Below, one piece after another: positions 20,738-29,477 of a stretch of 64,000 nucleotides of DNA (position 1 is its first letter; every line of letters begins with the position of its first letter). The DNA is from Bacteroidota bacterium. Its GTDB lineage: Bacteria > Bacteroidota > Bacteroidia > 2-12-FULL-35-15. Location of the stretch: positions 28,495 to 92,494 of the forward strand of contig CANJPX010000006.1 in NCBI GenBank assembly GCA_947476185.1, given 5' to 3'. The notes under the pieces were generated by a model. It was not told the DNA's origin and did not search any database. It saw only the letters and a program-made list of their open reading frames with translations. The position numbers and the translations under genes are program-made.

Positions 20738-21328
20738 ATGAAAGAAACAGGAGTTGTAAAATTTAATTGTTCTTGGATAAAAGACGCTCCTTTGAGTTCG
20801 GAATTATTAGCGGACTTGAATTTGTGGCGTGATAAAATGTATGGTCTTGGTTTTATAGGTGTGTATGATGATGGTATCGGATATGGAAACATGAGTGTTC
20901 GTGCCGAAGGAAAACAATTTATTATAACCGGATCCGGAACAGGTAAATATAAAAGTCTTTCAAATGAACACTATACTAAAGTTGTCGATTACGATTTAGA
21001 GAAAAACAGTTTAACTGCAGTCGGTCCGGTCATAGCCTCTTCTGAGTCATTGTCTCATGCTATTATTTATGAAAGAAATAAAAATGTAAATGCAGTAATT
21101 CATATTCACAATTTATTTTTGTGGAAGAAATTATTAGATAAGATTCCTACAACTAATAAAAGTATTGAATATGGTACTCCTGACATGGCAAAAGAGATCC
21201 TGCGATTATTTGATGAAACAAAAGTTGCCGAAATACAAATGTTGGTTATGGCGGGACATGAAGAAGGATTAATTTCTTTTGGAAAGGATTTACATGAAGC
21301 CGGCAATCAACTATTAAATGTACTTTGA
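20738..21328 (+). CDS. Class II aldolase/adducin family protein
   Basis: 'GIGYGNMSVRAEGKQFIITGSGTGK', 'AVIHIHNLFLW', 'MAGHEEGLISFGKDLHEAGNQLL'; metal-ligand His residues retained. Confidence 0.85.
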   Translation: MKETGVVKFNCSWIKDAPLSSELLADLNLWRDKMYGLGFIGVYDDGIGYGNMSVRAEGKQFIITGSGTGKYKSLSNEHYTKVVDYDLEKNSLTAVGPVIASSESLSHAIIYERNKNVNAVIHIHNLFLWKKLLDKIPTTNKSIEYGTPDMAKEILRLFDETKVAEIQMLVMAGHEEGLISFGKDLHEAGNQLLNVL

Positions 21329-22269
21329 TGCTTTTTCCTGGCAATAGATCATATAATGATTATAGTTCATTTATTAAAAGAAATTTTGATCAACGTGTTC
21401 AGAAAATTTCTTTAAATACAGGATTTACTTGTCCGAACAGAGATGGAACAAAAGGTATAGGCGGGTGTACTTATTGTAATAATAATACATTTAGTCCTGA
21501 TTATTGTAAGCCAGCAAAATCTATTACACAGCAGATGGAGGAGGGCATTTCTTTTTTTTCAAAAAAATACAAAACACAAAAATATTTTGCTTATTTCCAA
21601 TCTTACACAAATACATATTCGGATATTGACCTGTTGAGAAGGATGTATTTGGAAGCCGTTGATTATCCAGGTGTCATAGGCTTGGTTATTGGCACCAGAC
21701 CGGATTGTATCAATGAAGAAATTGTGGATATACTTTCTGAAATATCCAAAAAGGTTTTTGTCTCACTCGAATTTGGTGTTGAAAGTACATTAAACAGGAC
21801 TTTGAGTTTAATAAACAGATGTCATACCTTTGAGGAAACCGCTGCTGCTTATGAATTAGCTTCAAATAAGGGACTGCATTTAGGAGCGCATATGATCCTG
21901 AATCTGCCTGGAGAAAGTAGAGAAGATATCCTAAATCATGCAAAAGAATTATCAAAGCTTCCTATCAATACTTTGAAGATTCACCAATTGCAGATTGTGA
22001 AACATACCGTAATGGCGATTCAGTTTAAAGAAACTCCAGAAATGTTTAACCTTTTGAATTTGGAGGAATATGTTGAATTGATTTCAAATTTTGTTGGTCT
22101 TTTACGTCCGGATATCATCATAGATAGATTTATAAGTGAGTCTCCAAAACATTTACTGATCGCTCCTGATTGGGGTGGGATAAAAAACTTTGAAATAGTT
22201 GATAAAATTGAAAAGAAACTTTTGGAAAAGAATTCGTGGCAAGGGAAATATTATTCTCCTGTTAATTGA
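21328..22269 (+). CDS. TIGR01212-type (YhcC/YtqA) radical SAM protein
   Basis: 'ISLNTGFTCPNRDGTKGIGGCTYCNNNTFSPDYC', 'YFAYFQSYTNTYS', 'GLVIGTRPDCI'; TGATG overlap with the upstream aldolase. Confidence 0.88.
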   Translation: MLFPGNRSYNDYSSFIKRNFDQRVQKISLNTGFTCPNRDGTKGIGGCTYCNNNTFSPDYCKPAKSITQQMEEGISFFSKKYKTQKYFAYFQSYTNTYSDIDLLRRMYLEAVDYPGVIGLVIGTRPDCINEEIVDILSEISKKVFVSLEFGVESTLNRTLSLINRCHTFEETAAAYELASNKGLHLGAHMILNLPGESREDILNHAKELSKLPINTLKIHQLQIVKHTVMAIQFKETPEMFNLLNLEEYVELISNFVGLLRPDIIIDRFISESPKHLLIAPDWGGIKNFEIVDKIEKKLLEKNSWQGKYYSPVN

Positions 22270-22305
22270 TAATTTTATTATTTGTAATCTGTGTAAAAAA
22301 TAATT

Positions 22306-23160
22306 ATGAAAAATAGTAGAGCAGAGATATTTAATTATGTTTTTATCGTATTCGGAAGCTTTTTTTTAGCTTTTGGTGTTGCCGGATTTTTATCTCCGAA
22401 TAATATTGCAACAGGAGGTACAGCTGGTTTAGCAATTGTTTTGCACCATGTCATTAAATTACCTATTGGTGTATTGATGGCTTTAATTAATATTCCATTG
22501 CTTCTTGTAAGTTTAAAGTTCTTAGGTAAAAATTTTGCAATTAAATCTATTGTTTGCATTTTTTTTATTGTCGTTTTTGTTGATTTTTTATCTGAAATAA
22601 TTCATTTGCCGAATTTTAGTAATGATCTTTTATTAGCTACGCTTTATGGTGGAGTAATAATCGGAATTGGATTGGGATTGATATTTAAAGGTGGTGCATC
22701 AGCTGGCGGAGGAACGATATTAGCAAAAATTGTTGCGTCAAAAACAGACATAAAGACCAGTACTGTTGTGCTTATTTTAGATGCCTTGGTGGTAGCTTCT
22801 GCAGGGTTTGTTTTTAGGAGTATTGAGCTTGCGTTATGGAGTTTGATAAGCATCTATGTTGCTTCCAAATTGATTGATACTATTTTAATTGGTGCTCATA
22901 ACCAAAAAATTGTTCACATTTCATCCTCGAAAAATCTGAATGAACTTAGCCATTTAATATCAGAATCTTTAGGTATTTCTGGCACCTTGGTGAATGGCAA
23001 TAGTCTTGGAGCAACCGAAAACAAGGATATTATTTTTATTATGATCGATAAAAATAGGGTGAATGCCTTAAAACAAATAGTGGCAGCTTATGATGAAAAT
23101 GTAAAAATGATCGTGATGGAGGCAACTGAAATATTGGGTAAGGAGAGTAATAGTATTTAA
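22306..23160 (+). CDS. YitT family membrane protein (DUF2179 C-terminus)
   Basis: 'GVAGFLSPNNIATGGTAGLAIVLHH', 'GLGLIFKGGASAGGGTILAKI', C-terminal soluble domain. Confidence 0.85.
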   Translation: MKNSRAEIFNYVFIVFGSFFLAFGVAGFLSPNNIATGGTAGLAIVLHHVIKLPIGVLMALINIPLLLVSLKFLGKNFAIKSIVCIFFIVVFVDFLSEIIHLPNFSNDLLLATLYGGVIIGIGLGLIFKGGASAGGGTILAKIVASKTDIKTSTVVLILDALVVASAGFVFRSIELALWSLISIYVASKLIDTILIGAHNQKIVHISSSKNLNELSHLISESLGISGTLVNGNSLGATENKDIIFIMIDKNRVNALKQIVAAYDENVKMIVMEATEILGKESNSI

Positions 23161-23201
23161 TCTGCTTTTAAAATAATATTAATACTATTCTTTTCTGAAT
23201 T

Positions 23202-24380
23202 TTATATCTTTTCAATTTCAATATTGTAATAAGTTCCTTTCGAAGTTTTTTCTTTTTCTATCTTACCGTTAAGCTGTTCCACTAAACTTAATATCAATTG
23301 AAATCCTAAGGTCGTGATATCATTTGCGACAAAGTTGTTTTTATATCCTATACCGTTATCGCCTATGCGCAAGGTCAGTTTCATATCACTTTTCTTCTTA
23401 ATACTGATACTGATCTCTCCCTTTTCATTTCCTTTAATGCCGTGCTTTAATGAATTTGTAACGATTTCATTAATTAGTAATCCCAGTGGAATAGCGGTAT
23501 TTATTGTAAAAAATTTCTCTTCGATAACGAGTTTTAATTTGATATTGTTTTCAGGTCCTTTTGTAGAAAATATCAAGGTGTCGATCAACTCAGGTATATA
23601 GGTCGAGAAGTTTATTTTAGACATATCATTTGTCTTATAAAGCATTTCATGGATCTTAGCCATTGATTCAATTCTGTATTTGCTTTGTTGTAATATTTGT
23701 TTTAAAGTCTCATTATTTACAGCTGACGATTGTAGATTTAAGAGACTGCAAATGATTTGCAAATTATTTTTTACTCTGTGATGAATTTCTTTCAGAAGGA
23801 TCTCCTTTTCAGTGATATTCTTCAGGATTACATTTTCAGCTTTCTTTTTTTCTGTAAGATCTCTCCAGATGCAATTGATTAGTGTTTTTCCACTGTGCTT
23901 TAAAGAACATAGCCATACTTCAACCGGAAATTCTTCGTTATTAGATCTTTTATGGATCCATTCAAAATGATTACTCCCATTTTTTATTGCAAGAGCCATC
24001 ATTTCTTCGGCTTTTTCAAAAGATAATCTCCCATCAGGTTGCTTTAGTGGAGACAATTCAGAAGGGTGAGTGTTTAACAGTTCTTTTTTATTTTTATAGC
24101 CAAGCATTTTGACAACAGCTTTGTTGCAGTCAACAAACGTTTCATTCTCTATCACAAGTATTGCATCCCCCGACATTTCGAAGAGTGAACGATATTTGGA
24201 TTCGCTATCTTTTTTAGTTAGATGAGAATTCTTTAAGTGTTTGTTTTCTTTTTTTAGCTTGGATAGCTGCTCTTTAAGGGTGCGAAATTTTACCTCCGCT
24301 TTTCTTTCGGAAATAGAAATCTTCTCTTTTCTTTTTTTAAGAGTGTTTTTCTTTACTTGTTTTTTCATTAATAATTGCAC
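23202..24380 (-). CDS. PAS domain sensor histidine kinase (HisKA_2 type)
   Basis: PAS region 'SLFEMSGDAILVIENETFVDCNKAVVKMLGY'; 'LLKEIHHRVKNNLQIICSLLNLQSS'; HATPase 'NEIVTNSLKHGI'. Confidence 0.88.
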   Translation of the reverse strand: MQLLMKKQVKKNTLKKRKEKISISERKAEVKFRTLKEQLSKLKKENKHLKNSHLTKKDSESKYRSLFEMSGDAILVIENETFVDCNKAVVKMLGYKNKKELLNTHPSELSPLKQPDGRLSFEKAEEMMALAIKNGSNHFEWIHKRSNNEEFPVEVWLCSLKHSGKTLINCIWRDLTEKKKAENVILKNITEKEILLKEIHHRVKNNLQIICSLLNLQSSAVNNETLKQILQQSKYRIESMAKIHEMLYKTNDMSKINFSTYIPELIDTLIFSTKGPENNIKLKLVIEEKFFTINTAIPLGLLINEIVTNSLKHGIKGNEKGEISISIKKKSDMKLTLRIGDNGIGYKNNFVANDITTLGFQLILSLVEQLNGKIEKEKTSKGTYYNIEIEKI

Positions 24381-24407
24381 AAATCTTTTTATTCTTGAAC
24401 TCTCATT

Positions 24408-27400
24408 CTATAAAGATTTTAATGCATTTAGACGTTCCCAGTGGTCGCTAATACCTTGCTCTGCAAGTGCTAACAATTTTTCTGCGTTTTCAGGATCTTG
24501 TCTTGTTAAAATACTGAAACGGGTTTCGTTGTAAAGGAATTCTTTTAACGGTAAGGAAGGTTCTTTACAATCAATTGTAAATCTTTCTCCTCTAGCTTTT
24601 AAAGGGTTGTAACGGAACAATGGCCAGTATCCTGATTTTACAGCATTTACCTGATGTTCTGCACCATGTACCATGTCGTAACCATGCGCGATACAATGGC
24701 TATATGCTATGATAATTGATGTTCCTGGAAATGCTTCTGCTTCCTGAATTGTTTTAATTGTATGCGCATCATTTGCGCCCATTGCTATCTGAGCAACAAA
24801 AGCGGAGCCATGGGCAATTGCTTGTAATGCTAAGTCTTTTTTGCCATTTGCTTTTCCATTTACAGAAAACTTTGCACTCGCTCCAATTGGTGTTGACTTG
24901 GATTTTTGTCCGCCTGTATTTGAATACACTTCAGTATCAAGAACAATGATATTTACGTTTTCACCTGTTGACAGTACATGGTCTAAGCCGCCAAAACCAA
25001 TATCATAGGCCCAGCCGTCGCCGCCAATTATCCAATGTGATTTTTTTGCTAAATGATCTGCAAGGAAAGTTAATTGTTTCATTGCAAAATTTGTATTAGG
25101 AGCAATACGTTCACGAAGAATTTTTATTCTCTCTCTTTGTTGGCGTACTCCATCTTCACTGCTTTGGTCAGCATTTAATATTTCATCCACAAAACTTTCT
25201 CCAACTGTGTTCCGAATACTATTTAAAAGTGTTTTTGCTATATCGGACTTTTTGTCGTAAGCCATCTTTATTCCAAGACCAAATTCTGCATTGTCTTCAA
25301 ATAATGAATTAGCCCATGCCGGCCCACAGCCATCATTGTTGGTAGCCCAAGGAGTACTTGGTAAATTTCCTCCGTATATCGAAGAACATCCTGTTGCATT
25401 TGCAACTACCATTTTGTCACCATATAGTTGTGATAATAATTTTACATAAGGTGTTTCACCACAACCGGAACAAGCACCTGAAAACTCAAACAATGGTTGT
25501 AATAATTGTGTTCCTTTTACTGTATTTTTATTTACACGTGAACGATCGATCTCCGGAAGTGATAAAAAGAAATCCCAATTTTTGATTTCTTGTTCTTTTA
25601 TCGGAAGTTGATGAACCATATTGATCGCTTTATGTCCCGGTGCAGTTTTACTTTCAATAGGACAATACTCTACGCATAAATTACATCCTGTGCAATCTTC
25701 AACAGCTACTTGTAACGTGTAGGCCTCGTTTTCTTTCACAAATTCTTTTCCGATAGGAGGAATGTGCTTGAAATCTACTGGTGCGCTTGATAATTTATCT
25801 TTATCATAAACTTTACAACGTATGGCTGCATGCGGACAGATCAAGAAACATTTTCCACATTGAGAGCATAATTCTGCATCCCATTCCGGAACTTTATCCG
25901 CAATATTTCTTTTTTCCCATTGAGTTGTTGCCACGGGATAAGTTCCATCTATTGGGAAAGCACTTACTGGCAATTCATCTCCTTGAAATGACATTATTTT
26001 TGCTAATACATCTTTAACAAAAGTTGGTGCATTATCGGCTACCATTTTTTCACTTTCGATGTTACCTGTTTTATATTGCGAATAATCAATTTGGTGAAGA
26101 TTTTCAATTGCTTTGTCAACAGCCTCATAATTTTTCAAGACAACTTTTTCTCCTTTGTCTGAATATGTCTTTTTGATGGCATCTTTGATTCGTTGAATGG
26201 CATCTTCTTTGGTAAGAATTCCGGCAATAGCGAAGAAACAAGTTTGTAAAATTGTATTTACTCTGTTTCCCATTCCTGCTTCACGTGCTACTTTCGATGC
26301 ATCTACTACATAGAAATTTATTTTTTTTGTGATGATCTCTTCCTGAATATGCTTAGGTAGTTTTTGCCATACATCTTCTTTAGCGAATGGTGCGTTCAAT
26401 AAAAATGTAGCCCCTTCTTCAGCATCTTTTAATATGTCGTATTTGTTGATGAAGTTAAATTGGTGACATGCAATAAAATTTGCGGAGCTGACCAAATAAG
26501 TAGAAAGTATTGGGTTTTTACCGAATCGTAAATGTGATACTGTAAGTGAACCTGATTTTTTAGAATCGTAAACAAAATATCCTTGAACATAATTATCGGT
26601 TGTTTCACCAATTATTTTGATTGAATTTTTATTTGCACTCACTGTTCCATCTGCTCCTAAACCGTAAAATAATCCGCGGAATAAATGTTGTTTTTCTAAG
26701 GAGAATGTTTTGTCGTACCCCAAACTTAAATTGGTAATATCATCTTCAATACCAACGGTAAAATGTTTTTTAGAAATACTTTCATTCAATTCATTATAAA
26801 TTGCGTGCACCATGGATGGTGTGAATTCTTTTGATGCAAGTCCATAACGACCACCAATTATTTTCAATTTTTCTCCTGTCCATTCTTCAGCGATCGCTGA
26901 AACTACATCCAGATATAAAGGTTCTCCTATACTTCCTGGTTCTTTGCAACGATCGAGCACTGCAATTTTTTTCACTGATTTCGGAATAGCATTTACAAAG
27001 GCTTTTGCATCCAAGGGACGAAACAACCTTACGTACACATATCCTACTTTTTCTCCTTTGGTGTTTAAATGGTCCATCATTTCATGAACAGTGTTTGCAC
27101 CGGAACCCATAATAACAATGATGCGGTCAGGAGTTGCATGCCCGAAATATTCATAGAGTTTATATTCTCTTCCGGTAAGTTCTGCAAAATGTTTCATTGC
27201 GTCATTCACAGCAATTGGTACATTTAAATAATATTTATTTGAGGCTTCACGCCCTTGGAAAAATACATCCGGATTTTGTGCTGTTCCCCTGATAGAAGGG
27301 TTTTCTGTTGACATAGCACGACTGCGAAGGGTTAAAAGATCGCCTTCATCAATCATGTTTAAAATTACTTCATCAGGTATTACATTAACCTTCATCAGTT

Positions 27401-27941
27401 CATGAGAAGTTCTGAAACCATCAAAGATATTCATGAAAGGAACTTTTGATCGGAGCGAAGAAGTTTGCGCGATCATTGCCATATCCATTGCTTCTTGCGC
27501 ATTGCGACCGAAAAGCATTCCCCAGCCTGTTTGACGAACTGACATAACATCGGAGTGATCACCAAAAATTGAAAGGGCATGTGTTGCTAAAGTACGCGCT
27601 GCAATTTGAAAAACTGTCGGAGTTAATTCACCTGCAATTTTGTACATATTTGGGATCATTAACAATAACCCTTGTGAGCAAGTAAATGTGGATGCCAGAG
27701 CTCCTCCTTGTAATGCACCATGAACAGCACCTGCGGCACCTGCTTCACTTTGCATTTCCATTATTCTAGGCACTTCTCCAAATATATTTTTCTGCCCATC
27801 TGCTGACCATTCATCACAAAATTCGCCCATCGTTGATGAAGGAGTGATAGGGTAAATAGCGCAAACTTCACTCGTTTTATAAGCAATATAGGCGGCAGCC
27901 TCGTTGCCATCCATTATTTTTGTTTTCACTTTCATAATCAT
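24408..27941 (-). CDS. nifJ: Pyruvate:ferredoxin (flavodoxin) oxidoreductase
   Basis: 1177 aa; 'MDGNEAAAYIAYKTSEVCAIYPITPSSTMGE', internal 2x4Fe-4S 'CSQCGKCFLICPHAAIRC' and 'CTGCNLCVEYCP', 'GGDGWAYDIGFGGLDHVL'. Confidence 0.96.
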   Translation of the reverse strand: MIMKVKTKIMDGNEAAAYIAYKTSEVCAIYPITPSSTMGEFCDEWSADGQKNIFGEVPRIMEMQSEAGAAGAVHGALQGGALASTFTCSQGLLLMIPNMYKIAGELTPTVFQIAARTLATHALSIFGDHSDVMSVRQTGWGMLFGRNAQEAMDMAMIAQTSSLRSKVPFMNIFDGFRTSHELMKVNVIPDEVILNMIDEGDLLTLRSRAMSTENPSIRGTAQNPDVFFQGREASNKYYLNVPIAVNDAMKHFAELTGREYKLYEYFGHATPDRIIVIMGSGANTVHEMMDHLNTKGEKVGYVYVRLFRPLDAKAFVNAIPKSVKKIAVLDRCKEPGSIGEPLYLDVVSAIAEEWTGEKLKIIGGRYGLASKEFTPSMVHAIYNELNESISKKHFTVGIEDDITNLSLGYDKTFSLEKQHLFRGLFYGLGADGTVSANKNSIKIIGETTDNYVQGYFVYDSKKSGSLTVSHLRFGKNPILSTYLVSSANFIACHQFNFINKYDILKDAEEGATFLLNAPFAKEDVWQKLPKHIQEEIITKKINFYVVDASKVAREAGMGNRVNTILQTCFFAIAGILTKEDAIQRIKDAIKKTYSDKGEKVVLKNYEAVDKAIENLHQIDYSQYKTGNIESEKMVADNAPTFVKDVLAKIMSFQGDELPVSAFPIDGTYPVATTQWEKRNIADKVPEWDAELCSQCGKCFLICPHAAIRCKVYDKDKLSSAPVDFKHIPPIGKEFVKENEAYTLQVAVEDCTGCNLCVEYCPIESKTAPGHKAINMVHQLPIKEQEIKNWDFFLSLPEIDRSRVNKNTVKGTQLLQPLFEFSGACSGCGETPYVKLLSQLYGDKMVVANATGCSSIYGGNLPSTPWATNNDGCGPAWANSLFEDNAEFGLGIKMAYDKKSDIAKTLLNSIRNTVGESFVDEILNADQSSEDGVRQQRERIKILRERIAPNTNFAMKQLTFLADHLAKKSHWIIGGDGWAYDIGFGGLDHVLSTGENVNIIVLDTEVYSNTGGQKSKSTPIGASAKFSVNGKANGKKDLALQAIAHGSAFVAQIAMGANDAHTIKTIQEAEAFPGTSIIIAYSHCIAHGYDMVHGAEHQVNAVKSGYWPLFRYNPLKARGERFTIDCKEPSLPLKEFLYNETRFSILTRQDPENAEKLLALAEQGISDHWERLNALKSL

Positions 27942-28006
27942 TTTATTTTAAACAAATTCTATTCTTTGTGCATTATATTTTTCTGTCAGCACTTTTCAGT
28001 TATTCA

Positions 28007-28534
28007 TTATTTTGAACTTATTTTCTTGATCAGCTTGGTGATATCATTTTGCAATTTTTTCTTTTTCCCATATTTTTCATCCAGTTTAATAAAAGATTTT
28101 GCAACAGATTTTAATTCTTTTTCATCTAATAGGTAAGAAAGGTTTTTAATTAGAATGATGTTTTCTTTCCAGATATGTTTAAATAGCAGATTGATGTATT
28201 TATCAACTGCTTTTTTTAGTTTATTGTTTTCGTTTTCAATAAAATATTGCTCTACCAATATTATAAGCTCATCTAGCTCATCGTGATTGCCTGATATCTC
28301 ATTCAATATTTTATTGTCGATGTTTTTGGCGTGTTTTAAAATTCTTTTGTAAAGAATTGTTTCTTCTTTTGGATGGTGGTAGATCTCCGTGAAATCTTTG
28401 AAAAACGAAATAAAATTAATTATTAGTTTTCTGTATAATTCAACATCCTTGACTTTTTGAACTTTTTTTGTTGCCTCGATAGCATCAAAAAGTGTTTTAT
28501 GTTCATCCAATAATATTTCTGCAGCTGTATTCAT
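28007..28534 (-). CDS. Hemerythrin (HHE) domain protein
   Basis: 'LLDEHKTLFDA', 'YHHPKEETILY', 'GNHDELDEL', 'KHIWKENIIL'; 2 bp downstream of the FAD-subunit gene. Confidence 0.8.
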   Translation of the reverse strand: MNTAAEILLDEHKTLFDAIEATKKVQKVKDVELYRKLIINFISFFKDFTEIYHHPKEETILYKRILKHAKNIDNKILNEISGNHDELDELIILVEQYFIENENNKLKKAVDKYINLLFKHIWKENIILIKNLSYLLDEKELKSVAKSFIKLDEKYGKKKKLQNDITKLIKKISSK

Positions 28535-28535
28535 T

Positions 28536-29477
28536 TTATTTACCTAGTTCTTTAAAACTTCTGTTCAAATAAACACTTATCATTTCTTTTCTGTACTCTC
28601 TTGAATAAACATCGTTGTCTACGATGCGAGCCTTTTTTACAGCTTTCGTTATCAATGACTGAAGGTCATCCTTTATTGTTCCAACAATTAAAATGGGTTT
28701 AGGATCAACGCCACCCAATGCAATTCTAATTTCTCCTAATTTATCGATCGTTACCGATGTTGTCAGTGAACTGAATTCTAAACTTTCGCGTTGACGTAAT
28801 TTTTTGTAAACTCCTTTATATCCATTATTCGTTGGAATATGAATTGATTTGATAATGGAGGTCTTATTGAAATTACGCGGACTTACTCCGTCTCCTGTGT
28901 AAATACTTTCAAGCGGAATAATGGAGGTAGTATTGTTTTCAAATATTTCAATACTTGCATTCAAGCTTATTAATGCAACAGCTGTATCTGCAACAAATTT
29001 TGAAAAACAATTTTTCTTTCCGCCTGTAGCTATGCAAATATCGCCTTCACATTTTAAGCAATATCCAACTGCTTCTCTCCACCATTCTGTTTGATTATAA
29101 AAAGAACAACGATTTTCACAAAGTAAATTTCCTCCAAGGGTAGCCGTTTTTCTAATCATTGGAGAAGCAACTGAATGTGCCGCTTCCAGCAATATCGGAA
29201 AGTTGTCTGCAATTATTTTATGTTTTTGCAGATCATCTAAAGTAACCAATGAACCTATTTCAATATGATTTTCTGCAGTAACTACATTCTTTAATTCTTT
29301 AATTCCGGATATGTCGATCAAGTAGGTTGATTCATCATTTCCTTGAAATTTATTTACGATAACATCAGTTCCTCCGGCAATGTACCGGAAACTATCAGGA
29401 TGACCATTTGCTTCATAAATGGCCTGTTCCAAGCTTTCTGCTTTTAGATATAATTTTTCTGCTATCATTTTAGGCAA
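28536..29477 (-). CDS. Molybdenum hydroxylase FAD subunit, 4-hydroxybenzoyl-CoA reductase beta-like, with extra 4Fe-4S insertion
   Basis: 'YIAGGTDVIVNKFQG', 'TATLGGNLLCENRC-SFYNQTEWWREAVGY-C-LKCEGDI-C-IATGGKKN-C': Cys spacing 16/8/9 as in HcrB-type subunits. Confidence 0.88.
   Translation of the reverse strand: MPKMIAEKLYLKAESLEQAIYEANGHPDSFRYIAGGTDVIVNKFQGNDESTYLIDISGIKELKNVVTAENHIEIGSLVTLDDLQKHKIIADNFPILLEAAHSVASPMIRKTATLGGNLLCENRCSFYNQTEWWREAVGYCLKCEGDICIATGGKKNCFSKFVADTAVALISLNASIEIFENNTTSIIPLESIYTGDGVSPRNFNKTSIIKSIHIPTNNGYKGVYKKLRQRESLEFSSLTTSVTIDKLGEIRIALGGVDPKPILIVGTIKDDLQSLITKAVKKARIVDNDVYSREYRKEMISVYLNRSFKELGK

Noticed and set aside
24758-26017. Several plus-strand small ORFs opposite nifJ
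   Set aside because: Antisense shadows of the nifJ CDS; no domain signal.
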